A DNA stretch of 64,000 bases from Haliotis asinina (taxonomy: Eukaryota > Mollusca > Gastropoda > Lepetellida > Haliotidae): the NCBI RefSeq assembly GCF_037392515.1, contig NC_090290.1, positions 16,629,753-16,693,752 on the forward strand, in the 5' to 3' direction. The position numbers and the translations under genes are program-made. Under the pieces are notes generated by a model that was not told the DNA's origin, did no database searches, and saw only the letters and a list, made by a program, of their open reading frames with translations. Shown here in pieces: positions 36,390-46,812 of this stretch (position 1 is its first letter; each line of letters begins with the position of its first letter).

Positions 36390-38330
36390 ACAGGCATTTT
36401 ATGTTTCACTGTTTGAAATGTCACCGATCGCAAGTTATTAAAAGATAATGTTAAATTATTTGAAACGTCGCCATACCAAGTTGTTCTTCTTCGGTTAACT
36501 TGCAAGCTGTTTATGTTTCATTGTTTGAATCGCCACCCATACGAAGTTATTCTATCTCGATCAACACACAAGCCGTTAATGTTAAGATGTGTGAAACACC
36601 ACGTACACCAAGTTATTCTACATCGGTCAACGTACAAGCCGTTTATGTTTCATTGTCTGAAACGCCCCCCTGTACCAAGTTATTCTACATCGGTCAACGT
36701 ACAAGCCGTTTATGTTTCATTGTCTGAAACGCCCCCCTGTACCAAGTTATTCTTCATCGGTCAACGTACAAGCCGTTTATGTTTCATTGTCTGAAACGCC
36801 ACCTGTACCAAGGTATTCTACATCGGTCAACGTACAAGCCGTTAATGTTTCATTGTCTGAAACGCCACCTGTACCAAGTTATTCTACATCGGTCAACGTA
36901 CAAGCCGTTAATGTTTCATTGTCTGAAACGCCACCTGTACCAAGGTATTCTACATCGGTCAACGTACAAGCCGTTTATGTTTCATTGTCTGAAACGCCAC
37001 CTGTACCAAGTTATTCTACATCGGTCAACGTACAAGCCGTTAATGTTTCATTGTCTGAAACGCCACCTGTACCAAGGTATTCTACATCGGTCAACGTACA
37101 AGCCGTTAATGTTTCATTGTCTGAAACGCCACCTGTACCAAGGTATTCTACATCGGTCAACGTACAAGCCGTTTATGTTTCATTGTCTGAAACGCCACCT
37201 GTACCAAGTTATTCTACATCGGTCAACGTACAAGCCGTTAATGTTTCATTGTCTGAAACGCCACCTGTACCAAGTTATTCTACATCGGTCAACGTACAAG
37301 CCGTTAATGTTTCATTGTCTGAAACGCCACCTGTACCAAGGTATTCTACATCGGTCAACGTACAAGCCGTTTATGTTTCATTGTCTGAAACGCCACCTGT
37401 ACCAAGTTATTCTACATCGGTCAACGTACAAGCCGTTAATGTTTCATTGTCTGAAACGCCACCTGTACCAAGGTATTCTACATCGGTCAACGTACAAGCC
37501 GTTTATGTTTCATTGTCTGAAACGCCACCTGTACCAAGTTATTCTACATCGGTCAACGTACAAGCCGTTAATGTTTCATTGTCTGAAACGCCACCTGTAC
37601 CAAGGTATTCTACATCGGTCAACGTACAAGCCGTTTATGTTTCATTGTCTGAAACGCCACCTGTACCAAGTTATTCTACATCGGTCAACGTACAAGCCGT
37701 TTATGTTTCATTGTCTGAAACGCCACCTGTACCAAGTTATTCTACATCGGTCAACGTACAAGCCGTTTATGTTTCATTGTCTGAAACGCCACCTGTACCA
37801 AGTTATTCTACATCGGTCAACGTACAAGCCGTTTATGTTTCATTGTCTGAAACGCCCCCCTGTACCAAGTTATTCTACATCGGTCAACGTACAAGCCGTT
37901 TATGTTTCATTGTCTGAAACGCCACCTGTACCAAGGTATTCTTCCTCCGTCGACACGAAAGCCGTTTATGTTTCACTGTTACAAAGCCTCCCATATCAGC
38001 TTATTCTTTTTCGGTCAAAACGTAAGCCGTTAATGTTTCAATGTTTCATTGTTTGAAACACCACCGGTACCAAGTTATTCTCTTCGGTCAACACGCAAGT
38101 TGTTTATGTTTAATTGTTTGAAACGCCAACCATACCAAGTTAGTCTCTTCGGTCAACATGCAAGTTGTTCATGTTCAACTGTTTGAAACGCCACCCATAC
38201 CAAGTTATTCTCTTCGGTCAACACGCAAGTTGTTTATGTTTAATTGTTTGAAACGCCATCCATACCACGTTATTCTTCCTCGGTCAGCAAGTAAGTCGTT
38301 TATGTCCGTTTATGCCACCTGTATAAGCTT
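36390..38330. repeat. 66-bp satellite with 19 near-identical central units and degenerate flanks
   Basis: The unit (TCTGAAACGCCACCTGTACC ... GTTTATGTTTCATTG) begins at 36656, 36723 and 36790, then every 66 bases to 37846, then at 37913. Three units (36656, 36723, 37846) have an extra C in CGCCCCCC and are 67 bp. About four diverged units lie upstream and six downstream, so similarity falls toward both edges. Two positions vary: AAG[T/G]TATTC and GTT[TA]ATG. Since 66 is divisible by three, two frames stay open (36712-37917 and 36779-38056), each a 22-residue repeat. The outer units carry indels and stops, there is no signal peptide, and both frames are equally open, so I read it as non-coding. 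Confidence 0.95.
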
Positions 38331-39386
38331 TTCTGTAGGATATTTAACGTCATCTATACCACGTCCACTGATCAAATTATCAGTATAATTTCTCACTATT
38401 TCACATGGCTCCTACACCAAGTTATTTGAACATTACTCAAACGATGAATGTAGCAACGCTTACATGCATGTGATGGTTATGCTGTTTTGGACCATGCCAT
38501 TGGAAACAAGTGCAAGCTTTCGCTAAAGGAACTGGGAGTTTGATTGACAGAATGAACTGAAACCGATTATGTTTCCTCTTCTTTAATTTGGTTGTCTGTG
38601 ATGTCAATATAACACACTGTCTCAATCCACTGTGAAAGAATTAAATTAAAGTGGACAAACGCTTTTTAAAACAATGCATCCATGAACATTGTTCTGTGAA
38701 TTTTCTATCTACTGAATTAATTTGCAAATGCTGTCTGGATGCAAATGCTAAAAGGGAAATGCTATTCACCATGTTTTCAGAGAGGGTAATCGTGTTTACT
38801 TGAAAAACATGTTCTCGTCGGTCAACAAATGATGTGGAAACAGGTTGTAATTGTGTTGTCTCTGATCTTTCACCCTCTTCCGTATGTAAATGTTGAAATG
38901 GCAGGCGACGTGTAAATGCTGTCAGGTGTCACTATGACTGACAACATCCTGCTATTTACTCAGTTTAACACAAATATTTGGTTTCGGTCAAAGCTGTTAG
39001 CATGACTTGAAATCAGATTGTTGACACGTAGGTAAACTGCTATCTTTGGAGTTTCAGAAAAACACATCATTGTGATATTTACTTGATACTGGATACATCA
39101 AAGCTTGAACATGTTACAATATTACTAGAAGAGTTGACAAATGACGAGAGGAATGGAAGATTCAGTTATATATCTTTAATGCTGACAATGGCCTCGCTTA
39201 GTTAAATATCCCAGGAGCTCTCCTCTACCTACCAGTCTCCATCGCCATTATCTAGGCTAATGTGCCATCCACTCGGATACGACGACCGATGTCTATTGTA
39301 AGTGCATCAGTACAAAATCACAGAGACATTGCGATCCATGTTCACCATATATGTTACTCTACCAGCCTACAAAGATACTATAATTA
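38331..39386. other. No recognisable feature after the 66-bp satellite
   Basis: A few satellite-like words (TATACCACG, ACACCAAGTTATTTGAAC) persist to about 38440; then nothing. Confidence 0.5.
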
Positions 39387-39520
39387 TACTGTCACGCCGA
39401 GGGCCCGGGTTCAATTCCCCACACGGGTACATTGTGTGAAGCCCATTTTCTGGTGTCCCCCGCCGTGATATTCCTGGAATGTTACTAAAAGCGACGTAAA
39501 TCCATACTCACTCTCTCGCT
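39387..39520 (+). mobile_element. tRNA-derived SINE-B copy, 5'-truncated
   Basis: B-box GGGTTCAATTCCCCACACGG, then ACATTGTGTGAAGCCCATTT, TCTGGTGTCCCCCGCCGTGA and 3' end AAAAGCGACGTAAATCCA, with tail TACTCACTCTCTCGC. The A-box part is missing or diverged. Confidence 0.9.
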
Positions 39521-40441
39521 ACTATATACGATATACACTATCATATTCATCCATAGCTACTATTTGCTGTGAATTAATACAGATACAGAAACCCAAAGAA
39601 ATTTCGTGGACTTCCTGTTCAGGTTTAAAATCATCTTGAAGATAATTTCAGCTGTGTCGTGGCGCACTTACCGTAAGAAGATAACAGACTCTTAGACGTT
39701 AAATACTTTAATTTGAAACCCCAAGGACTCGTGTCGTAAAAAAACTAAGACCCTCTGGAAGTATGTGGGATTCAAACCTACTAGGTTTCATGGCACGCCC
39801 AACACAGGTTTCTGACACGCCTCAAGGTTTCATTTATGGACAGAAAGTGCAACACCTTGCTTTCTAATTTCTGAAGGGCCGACGACACGTAATTTAACAT
39901 TGTGAATGCATAACTGATGAATAAAAGTTCAGTTTCCGAAGACTATCCATGGGACTTTGAATGAACGTATCCCTTTCCTGTTCTGTTATATCCCGTTACA
40001 TATTAAAGTAAGACTCATCTTGACTTCTAAATGGCTTCATCTAAATTCTGGTGAAAGATTTGTGTTTGACGGGATGCAATTTTAGCATCTGCAACAAGAG
40101 CGAAAACGTGAGTTTCATCTGAACTTCTCTGGCTAACGATCCCAGTGTCACAACTAATAACGTTGACCGGCCTGTAATTGCACTGGTCGTCATTTTATCA
40201 TTATATCTTCATTATCTCTTAAAAGTCACGTCCTTTACAGCCATGGACAATTGATAAGTAATAGCTCCGGCGATGACTGGACCCTCAGTTTATAGAAAGT
40301 TTCGAAAATCAGTTGAAAGAGATTCATTGAAGTTTAGAAACTACGGTGATAAGGATCATGTGCGAAAAATAAAACAGTCAATTAAAACGCTTCAAATTAA
40401 AATAAAACTGCTAAATTGACCCTAGAAAAAATGTCATATGA

Positions 40442-40598
40442 AGATCCGACTGAATATCTTCATCAACCCATGTTTGTCGTACGGGGTTAACACAAATCAT
40501 CGTATCCCATTCGCGTAGAACCATACTCGTGAAGTCGACCATTGTGTTATCACGTGACTTGATATTTACATGCCGCCATGTAACTGGAACATTGCCGA
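40442..40598 (+). mobile_element. SINE-A copy interrupted at its 3' end by SINE-B
   Basis: GATCCGACTGAATATCTTCA, CAACCCATGTTTGTCGTACG, ACATGCCGCCATGTAACTGG; it stops at ATTGCCGAGT, where SINE-B begins. Confidence 0.85.
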
Positions 40599-40599
40599 G

Positions 40600-40745
40600 T
40601 AGTGAAAGCGTTTGTCGTCACGCTGAAAACCCCGGTTCGATTCCCCAAGGGGAAACATTTTATGAATCCCATGTCTGGTGTCCACAGTCATGATTGCTTT
40701 AATATTGCTAAACGAAACGAAACAGTAAATACTCACACACTCACA
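40600..40745 (+). mobile_element. tRNA-derived SINE-B copy joined to SINE-A
   Basis: AGTGAAAGCGTTTGTCGTCA, ACCCCGGTTCGATTCCCCAA, ATCCCATGTCTGGTGTCCAC and a tail TACTCACACACTCACAG. The join with SINE-A within the shared 3' region could be an insertion or template switching. Confidence 0.85.
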
Positions 40746-40890
40746 GTACTCAAAGTACCATAATCTTGAATGCTATGTTAGCTCCTTTTTGCTACCTCAC
40801 TATCTCATGTTATGGTCCTGGGACTTATATCTGTCTGTAAATCTGTCAAGTGTATTCTTAATATTACATTGCTATTATAATAATGTACGT

Positions 40891-41033
40891 CAGATATGGG
40901 CAAACGTTATGGATGAACGTCTTTATTCATGTGAAACGACGTCTCGACACAGATTCTTGTATCGTTTTCAAGCAACACGAAACGTCGCTTCCCCTGAATA
41001 AAGACGCTCATCCATTGTGTTTGCCCGTATCTG
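40891..41033. mobile_element. Inverted-repeat (hairpin) element, MITE-like
   Basis: The left arm (40891-40946: CAGATATGGGCAAACG, GGATGAACGTCTTTATTCA) pairs with the right arm (40978-41033: TGAATAAAGACGCTCATCC, TTTGCCCGTATCTG). Arms are ~55 bases with a few mismatches around a ~31-base loop. No open frame; target-site duplication not clear. Confidence 0.75.
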
Positions 41034-42669
41034 ATTCACCGACTTCTAAACGTGCCACTCAAAGAAATTATATAATACATCAATGACGTCAATACATGTA
41101 CATCTGTATAATGAAGCAACTTCCATATAGTATCAAATCAGAATAGATAGTTACTTCAAAGACACTGATTACTTCACTACAAGAAAACCGTCGAGGATCT
41201 TAATGTATAAATGTACGTCCGCCGTGATGTAGGTTAATTAAAACCAGCATCGATTTCGCTATATATGCACATCCCAGTTTGCAACAGACATGCTTGTACA
41301 TTTAATAAACAGTGGTGTAATTACCTTTCATGTGAGGTTACAGTGTCGACACCAGGCGTGCGTGTAGTATCACGTGACTCAGTGTCGTGGTCAGCATGAA
41401 GTTTATGTTTAGAAAACCTTAAAGTGACACGTCTTAACATTAAAAATATACCACACCGTTCAATTTGTCGTAAAACTCATCTCACACACTACCAGCCCAA
41501 TATGTATACTCTTGTAAAAAATATACCATCACATATCAGATACACTCGCAGATGAATCACGAAGACCGATAAGGTTCATAAACATCGTACTGTCATGGAA
41601 TTCATGTATATAGCCACATAACAGTTGTATATTTTCCCTACGGAACAGATTATTAACACACTCGCATCGAAATTAACACCTTCGACAAGTAACGTTAACA
41701 TTCAGTACGAATGACAAGCAGGTTAGCATGTTTCGTTATGACCCTGCGACGAAACCACCCTAGCACGAGCAGGATTTGTATATTTCAGCACAAATCGAAT
41801 TATGGGTCCGTAATATCGCTAAAATTATACTGGTATATTCCGAACAGGGATTATTCAAAAGAGGGCCAGTCTATCTCTATTTATATCACATGATTGATTT
41901 GGTGTCGACTCAATTCTTTATTCCGTTAGAGTAGGCCAAATGCTTAAACCTACGTTCTTGTATGTACAATGTCAAGTGTTATAATCCTGATGTTGACATC
42001 AAATTTGGTTCTCAGGGATGACATTCCATAGTAAATATACACTGCGTGATTCATTATTAGGGTGTAATCGTCGGTCGACATACATGTGAATATCCGATTC
42101 TTAGGTCGCGTGTCTCAGCAAGCAGTTGCTTCTAGGGGCGTCACGATAAAGGTGCCTCACTATACGATCTGTACCTCGACACTGTTACGATGCGATGCGA
42201 CGCGACGCGACGCGATACGATACAATATTTTGCGCATAACGAACAGTCATTGCCTTGATGGTAAACTGTGTGATGTTACAACCACAGTTTACTGAAAACC
42301 TGTCAACAGCTAATCCACTTCACTTCTGTTATAGGTAGAGATTATAAGAGAAAGGACAACTGTCCGTCAGGGAAGTACCCATCTCTCAGTTTCAACAAGG
42401 CACGTTTGCTGTTTTGTGTAAATAACACAAGAGACAAATGTGTTGAGACTCGAAATAGTAGTCGACATATGAAGAAAAAAGAAAGAAATCGAGATAAAAT
42501 CACATGTATCGTCCAAACCTTGCCGACGATGTGCTGGTGCAGCGGTGAATCGTGACATTCCTAGTTGATCTTGATCCCAACCCCAGTACCTTGACATAGA
42601 CCTACCACAGTTGGAGGAGTAAGTTTTCTTAGAACCATGGTACCAGGATGCTAAGGATGCATTGGGTGT
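41034..42669. other. No gene seen
   Basis: AT-rich, with only the five-base repeat at 42186. Confidence 0.5.
42186..42217. repeat. (CGATG/CGACG)n short tandem repeat
   Basis: Five-base units GCGAC/GCGAT/ACGAT in a row. Confidence 0.8.
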
Positions 42670-42879
42670 TGCTTAACGCACTCAGCAATATTACATCTAC
42701 GGCCTGTATATAATCGAATCTAGACCAGACAATCCAGTGATCAACAGTAAGAGCATCGACCTACGCACCTGGGATACGATGACATATGTCAAGCAAGTCA
42801 CCTAGCCTGACCATCCGATCCAGTTGCGACATGCATGAACTTCAGGAGACAGTTCTAGACTGAATCGCACGGGTCCAAT
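42670..42879 (-). mobile_element. SINE-A copy
   Basis: In the given strand: TTAACGCACTCAGCAATATT, AGACCAGACAATCCAGTGAT, GGGATACGATGACATATGTC and GACCATCCGATCCAGTTG, ending at CGCACGGGTCC. Confidence 0.88.
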
Positions 42880-43704
42880 AGACACTGACGTCTAACTAAC
42901 ACGTTCCCGTTTCTAGTGATATTTCTATAACATGGAGAAAATGGTCAAAGTTTCATCAACATTTTATGGCATTACTGGAAAATGGAAACAAGTCTAGACT
43001 AGTCACCACATTCCACTATGTTAAACCTGTCAGGGGTCTCACAGATTACACGTGTGCCGCATATACTTTCGTATCATACTGATCATCCATTGTACACATT
43101 TATTTTCGATGCTTCGGGTAATATGATATAATCTCATGTTCACAATAACAACAATGCGATTATCAGCGTTAGCTGGAAAAGGTATATCATACGGATGACA
43201 TTCACAAACATGTGGTGGCTTTCTAATATATTGTACACACGTTTATTCATTCATGTTCTGTGTGTTGTGGTGTGTCTTGGATGTGTGCATTGGTATATAC
43301 CTCTTGCCAAGCGCACTGATTCCCCAAACACTCGCATTTTAACATCACCGTGTTTAAACATATAATGGATGTACATTGTGTCCTGATGTATAGTCAAGCT
43401 ACCATTGCCCCCGTCCCTCATAATTATAACTCCCAGTCTTTAACATAGATTTATTGTCGTAGCACTAGGATCTCTTTGAGGAACAGGGACCATGGCTAGG
43501 ATTATCACACAGACACGTTTCTTAGCGATGCACATACTTCAAATTGCCTCATAAAATGCGAAGAGTAAATTTCCTTTAAAGTGAAAAAAGCACAAGTTGG
43601 TTATTTTGTCTTTCTCTTGTTAGTGAATTAAAAACGCTATATCTCCAACAATTGTTGCATGTTGTCGTTATGACTATTCTTCAACGCTGGCTTATTTCTT
43701 ACAG

Positions 43705-43815
43705 GTCGGTCATATTGCAATGCAACGTTTGATGGGTGGGGCTGTTGGAACCATACTCTTGCCGGGGAGACAGCCTTTATTACCTGCCCTGCCTTCATTA
43801 CATTTAACCCAAATG
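43705..43815 (+). CDS. Class B1 GPCR, calcitonin-receptor-like, coding exon 2 (HRM domain core)
   Basis: This 111-base exon has a polypyrimidine tract and TTACAG acceptor, and ends at AAATG|GTGAGT (phase 1 to phase 1). It encodes residues 42-78, with the core of the extracellular hormone-receptor domain: YCNATFDGWGCWNHT, then CPAFITFNPN. Seen directly are HRM cysteines 2, 3 and 4 (Cys46, Cys55, Cys69), the conserved Asp51, Trp53 and Trp56, and the Cys-Pro pair. The order C-N-x-T-[WF]-D-G-W-x-C-W is typical of calcitonin and calcitonin-like receptors, so I favour that subfamily over CRF, PTH or PDF receptors. Three N-glycosylation sequons are present (Asn47, Asn57, Asn78, the last across the splice junction). 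The exon's final ~22 bases and its donor are copied many times in the following intron. Confidence 0.88.
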
Positions 43816-44220
43816 GTGAGTAGCTTCATCACCTTTAACCCAAAGGGTGAGTAGCTTCATCACATTTAACCCAAAGGGTGAGTAGCCTTCATCACATTTA
43901 ACCCAAATGGTGAGTAGCCTGCATCATCTTTAAGCCAAAGGGTGAGTAGCCTGCATCATCTTTAACTGAAAGGGTGAGGAAACTGGATCCCCAATATCCA
44001 AAAGGGTGTGTGGCCTGTATCACCTTTAAGTCAAAGGGTGAGCAGCCTGCGTCATTTTTAACCCAAAAGGTGAGTAGCCTGTATCACCTGCAACACCTAT
44101 AAAGAAAAGGATGAATCACCTGTAACCCAAAATGATTAGTGACCGTTCTCACCTTTAATCCAAAAAATGAGAAACTTCATCATCTTTAAACCAACTGGTT
44201 TATAGGCTTTGCCACCAGTA
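43816..44220 (+). repeat. Minisatellite (31-32 bp unit) made from the exon 2 / intron 2 junction
   Basis: Directly after exon 2 a 31-32 bp unit repeats about 14 times. Each good unit copies the last ~22 exon bases (coding for F-I-T-F-N-P) followed by the donor, CCAAAGG|GTGAGTAG. GT donors occur at 43816 (the real junction), 43847, 43878, 43910, 43942, 43974, 44006, 44038 and 44070. The units next to the exon are the most alike; those after about 44100 have lost the donor and are diverged. Read in frame, each unit repeats the exon's last residues and then stops at TAG, so use of a downstream donor would add a premature stop. Growth outward from the exon is inferred from the similarity gradient. 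Confidence 0.85.
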
Positions 44221-44227
44221 ATCTAAA

Positions 44228-44345
44228 TATATAGTTAACCCAGCTGTGTCCCGTCTGGGGACTTCGGCAGAAACGGCACTCACGTGGGAAATAAAAGTCT
44301 TCATCGTAGTTAGTGAACGCTTTAACCACTAGGCTCTCCAACGTA
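44228..44345 (-). mobile_element. tRNA-derived SINE-B 5' fragment
   Basis: In complement: GAGAGCCTAGTGGTTAAAGC (A-box region) followed by a diverged body with CCCACGTGAGTGCCG. The shared 3' end is missing. Confidence 0.6.
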
Positions 44346-45433
44346 CAAAGACAAAACTTATCCACATGCTATCTCAGACATATTCGAATGGTGTTATTAA
44401 CCACATCATTAAACAGCTTCGCATAAATGGACCAGAAGAGGGGAGATAACATAAATTACACAACTTTCACAGCACTCGTGTGTTCGCTTATTCACGAAAA
44501 CTTTTAGATGTTTATATGTTTTATATTACATCAAACACGACGCATAAAGGAGCGATAGGAAAACTATTCCAGCTGCCCAAAAACACAAATTATGTGCCGA
44601 TTCTGATCTTAAGTAGTTGCTACTCTCTGAAGCCTTTGCTTTCAGACCAAATCATAGCCTTGATTATGGAGGGCATGTTAAAATGATGTCGTCACGTCGC
44701 CATAAAAAACGGAGACCTTATATTAGTTGATTCCATTCTTATTCGTTTCATCATGAGAAAACCCAAATAAAAACTCTTTTTGCGTTGATGCTATTCTAAA
44801 TTGACTGTATATTAAATATTGGAAGACTACGTAAGATACATAGTTTTACATATCTGAGGCTGTTCTACCGCGAATCCAAAGACCCTTTTCAATAAAATGC
44901 AGCCACTGCATTATCAGAGAGTAGCTCTTCTGTGCCATTTACGAGAAATCTTTCTTAACATTACGAATTAAATTATGGTTCGCAAATGTCTAAGCTGAAA
45001 GGGTTTTCAGCATTTCTATTAGCTTGTGTTTATTTACGAAACTTGTCGTTTATCGTAACTTTACGAAGAATCAACGCGCATGCTGCAATTTGATTGTCTG
45101 ATTGGTTAAAAGCGTTCTCATCTGGGAATCGACGTCCGAAAATCTTGAAGAGTTTCCTCTGCGTGTGAATACCTTTCTTGTCAACCATATCAGAGTGTGA
45201 GCCACAGTGGGTGACGACAATGCCGCATTTCTATGAACCAATACTCAGAAGAAAAATCTTAAGTTGACTTAAATTGACATCTCTGCTAAAAGAATCACAT
45301 ATCAACGTCAATGGTATCATTACGACAAACATTTACCTGCTGTTTTGGGATTTGTTCACGTTGCTGGAACATTTGGACTCTAGATTTTCCATAAAATCTG
45401 GAATACAAGTTCTTGTTTCTTGATCTGTTTCAG

Positions 45434-45540
45434 CGACTGCCTTCAGGGAATGCGGGGATGACGGTACATGGAAGGATCATCCGTTGTCTGGTAGACCTTG
45501 GAGCAACTACACAGCATGCAGGCAGAGATCCACCAAACAG
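45434..45540 (+). CDS. Class B1 GPCR, calcitonin-receptor-like, coding exon 3 (end of HRM domain)
   Basis: This 107-base exon lies between a TGTTTCAG acceptor and a CAG|GTTAGA donor. Two bases complete Ala79 with the last base of the previous exon, then 35 codons run from TAFREC to RQRSTKQ, ending in phase 0. It carries HRM cysteines 5 and 6 (Cys85, Cys107), the conserved Gly89-x-Trp91, Trp101 and the NYT-x-C ending. The stretch W-S-N-Y-T-x-C matches the end of the calcitonin/CGRP receptor ectodomain as I know it. Asn103 is a further N-glycosylation sequon. With exon 2 it completes the ligand-binding fold, which normally has three disulfides. Phase, spacing and content all fit, and I see no stop or missing key residue. 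Confidence 0.9.
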
Positions 45541-45654
45541 GTTAGAGGCAACTTCCTCTGGCTCGAACCACAGAGATTCATTTCCACATAGCACATGTCC
45601 AATTTTATGTTTGCAGTATCAATACATGTAGAGATAAGGGTAGTTTAATTATGT

Positions 45655-45725
45655 AAGTGAGTATGATTTTACGCCGTATTTGGCAAATTTCAACGGCTTC
45701 CCACATCATGCCACTGTCGGTATTT
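45655..45725 (-). mobile_element. SINE-B 3' fragment
   Basis: In the given strand: GTGAGTATGATTTTACGCCG (tail and 3' end), then a diverged part of the body. Confidence 0.6.
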
Positions 45726-46052
45726 GACCCTTTGCCTACCCCACCGTACCTTTTACCTAACTAAAATGACTTAAAATCAACAGTACCTTGTGGCAATTCA
45801 GCGAATGTGACGTATTGCCTGTTTGATGTCAATATATAGGACGTCATTTAAACTGTGACGTCATGACATGTCTGATATGTTGCGGTAAAATTGTCAATAA
45901 AATTTTCCTCACATTTATTCTCAAATGGCAAGCGTTCGTGCATTCTTTCGACTGTTATGGCGACATGAATTCGAATTACGCACTAAAGGATAACTAAAGG
46001 GTCTTTGTTACTCATTATGATTGTGGGACTTTATAAGTCGAGTGTTACTCTA

Positions 46053-46145
46053 AGAATCGATGTTCACTGTGCTGATCACTGAATTGCCTGGTCGAACATT
46101 TGCAGGCCATCGCTCTATGGCTGGAATATTGCGACAGCGTGACAT
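46053..46145 (+). mobile_element. SINE-A 3' fragment
   Basis: AGAATCGATGTTCACTGTGC, TGATCACTGAATTGCCTGGT and GGCTGGAATATTGCGACAGC. Confidence 0.75.
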
Positions 46146-46314
46146 ACCCCTTGCTATTTTTACTGACCCGTCAAAAGTGACATCTGACTCAAGGTTTTGT
46201 GATTACAACACTGTGATGTCACTATTACATCTTCTTCCTACTACTCACAAACCTGTCCTATTCGTATTGAGAAAAACATTTGACGCAGTAGGGTCAACGA
46301 GCCTGACTAGCAAT

Positions 46315-46578
46315 GCGTGATTCAGCAATCCATGATAGGATGAAGATGCGTGATTCAGCAATCCATGATAGGATGAAGATGCGTGATTCAGCAATCCATG
46401 ATAGGATGAAGATGCGTGATTCAGCAATCCATGATAGGATGAAGATGCGTGATTCAGCAATCCATGATAGGATGAAGATGCGTGATTCAGCAATCCATGA
46501 TAGGATGAAGATGCGTGATTCAGCAATCCATGATACGATGAAGATGCGTGATTCAGCAATCCATGATACGATGAAGAT
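46315..46578. repeat. 33-bp minisatellite, eight copies, grown from a SINE 5' region
   Basis: Unit starts (GCGTGATTCAGCAATCC...) fall exactly every 33 bases from 46315; the only clear variant is ATAGG/ATACG in the last two. GATTCAGCAATCCATG in the unit matches the SINE-A 5' block GATCTTCAGCAACCCATG, and a SINE-A copy follows directly. The 11-residue repeat frames on both strands are by-products. Confidence 0.92.
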
Positions 46579-46812
46579 GCGTGATTGAACAATCCATTTT
46601 CCTGCAAGCGGCAACTGACGATATCGGATGGTCAGACAAACTGCCATGGTTGATGCATTTCATTGTATCTCAATTGCGAAGATCGGTGCTCATGCTGTTG
46701 ACCATCCGATTGTCTGATCCAGACTCGAATATTTACAGGCCACCGCCACATAGCTGGAATATTGGTGAATGCGGCGTTAAACAACAAACAAACAGACAAA
46801 CAAACAAAAAGC
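46579..46812 (+). mobile_element. SINE-A copy with (CAAA)n tail, fused to the 33-bp array
   Basis: After GCGTGATTGAACAATCCATT come ATCGGATGGTCAGACAAACT, GATCGGTGCTCATGCTGTTG, ATTTACAGGCCACCGCC and GAATGCGGCGTTAAACAACA, then CAAACAGACAAACAAACAAA. Confidence 0.9.

Larger units (their letters stand above)
4032..43704 (+). other. Intron 1 of the receptor gene (inferred)
   Basis: If exon 1 is right, this is a 39.7-kb first intron. It contains no other exon that I can support, only the repeats, transposon remnants and blank stretches listed separately. Long first introns rich in SINEs and minisatellites are common in mollusc receptor genes. A missed exon, including a signal-peptide exon, is possible. 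Confidence 0.5.

Noticed and set aside
36712..38056. 401- and 425-codon open frames as a repetitive structural protein gene
   Set aside because: The unit length is a multiple of three, two frames are equally open, outer units are broken and there is no signal peptide or splice context.
36390..38330. CRISPR-like array
   Set aside because: Units are contiguous with no unique spacers, and the DNA is animal nuclear.
46245..46647. Repeat proteins on both strands over the 33-bp array
   Set aside because: Three overlapping frames are open only because 33 is divisible by three.
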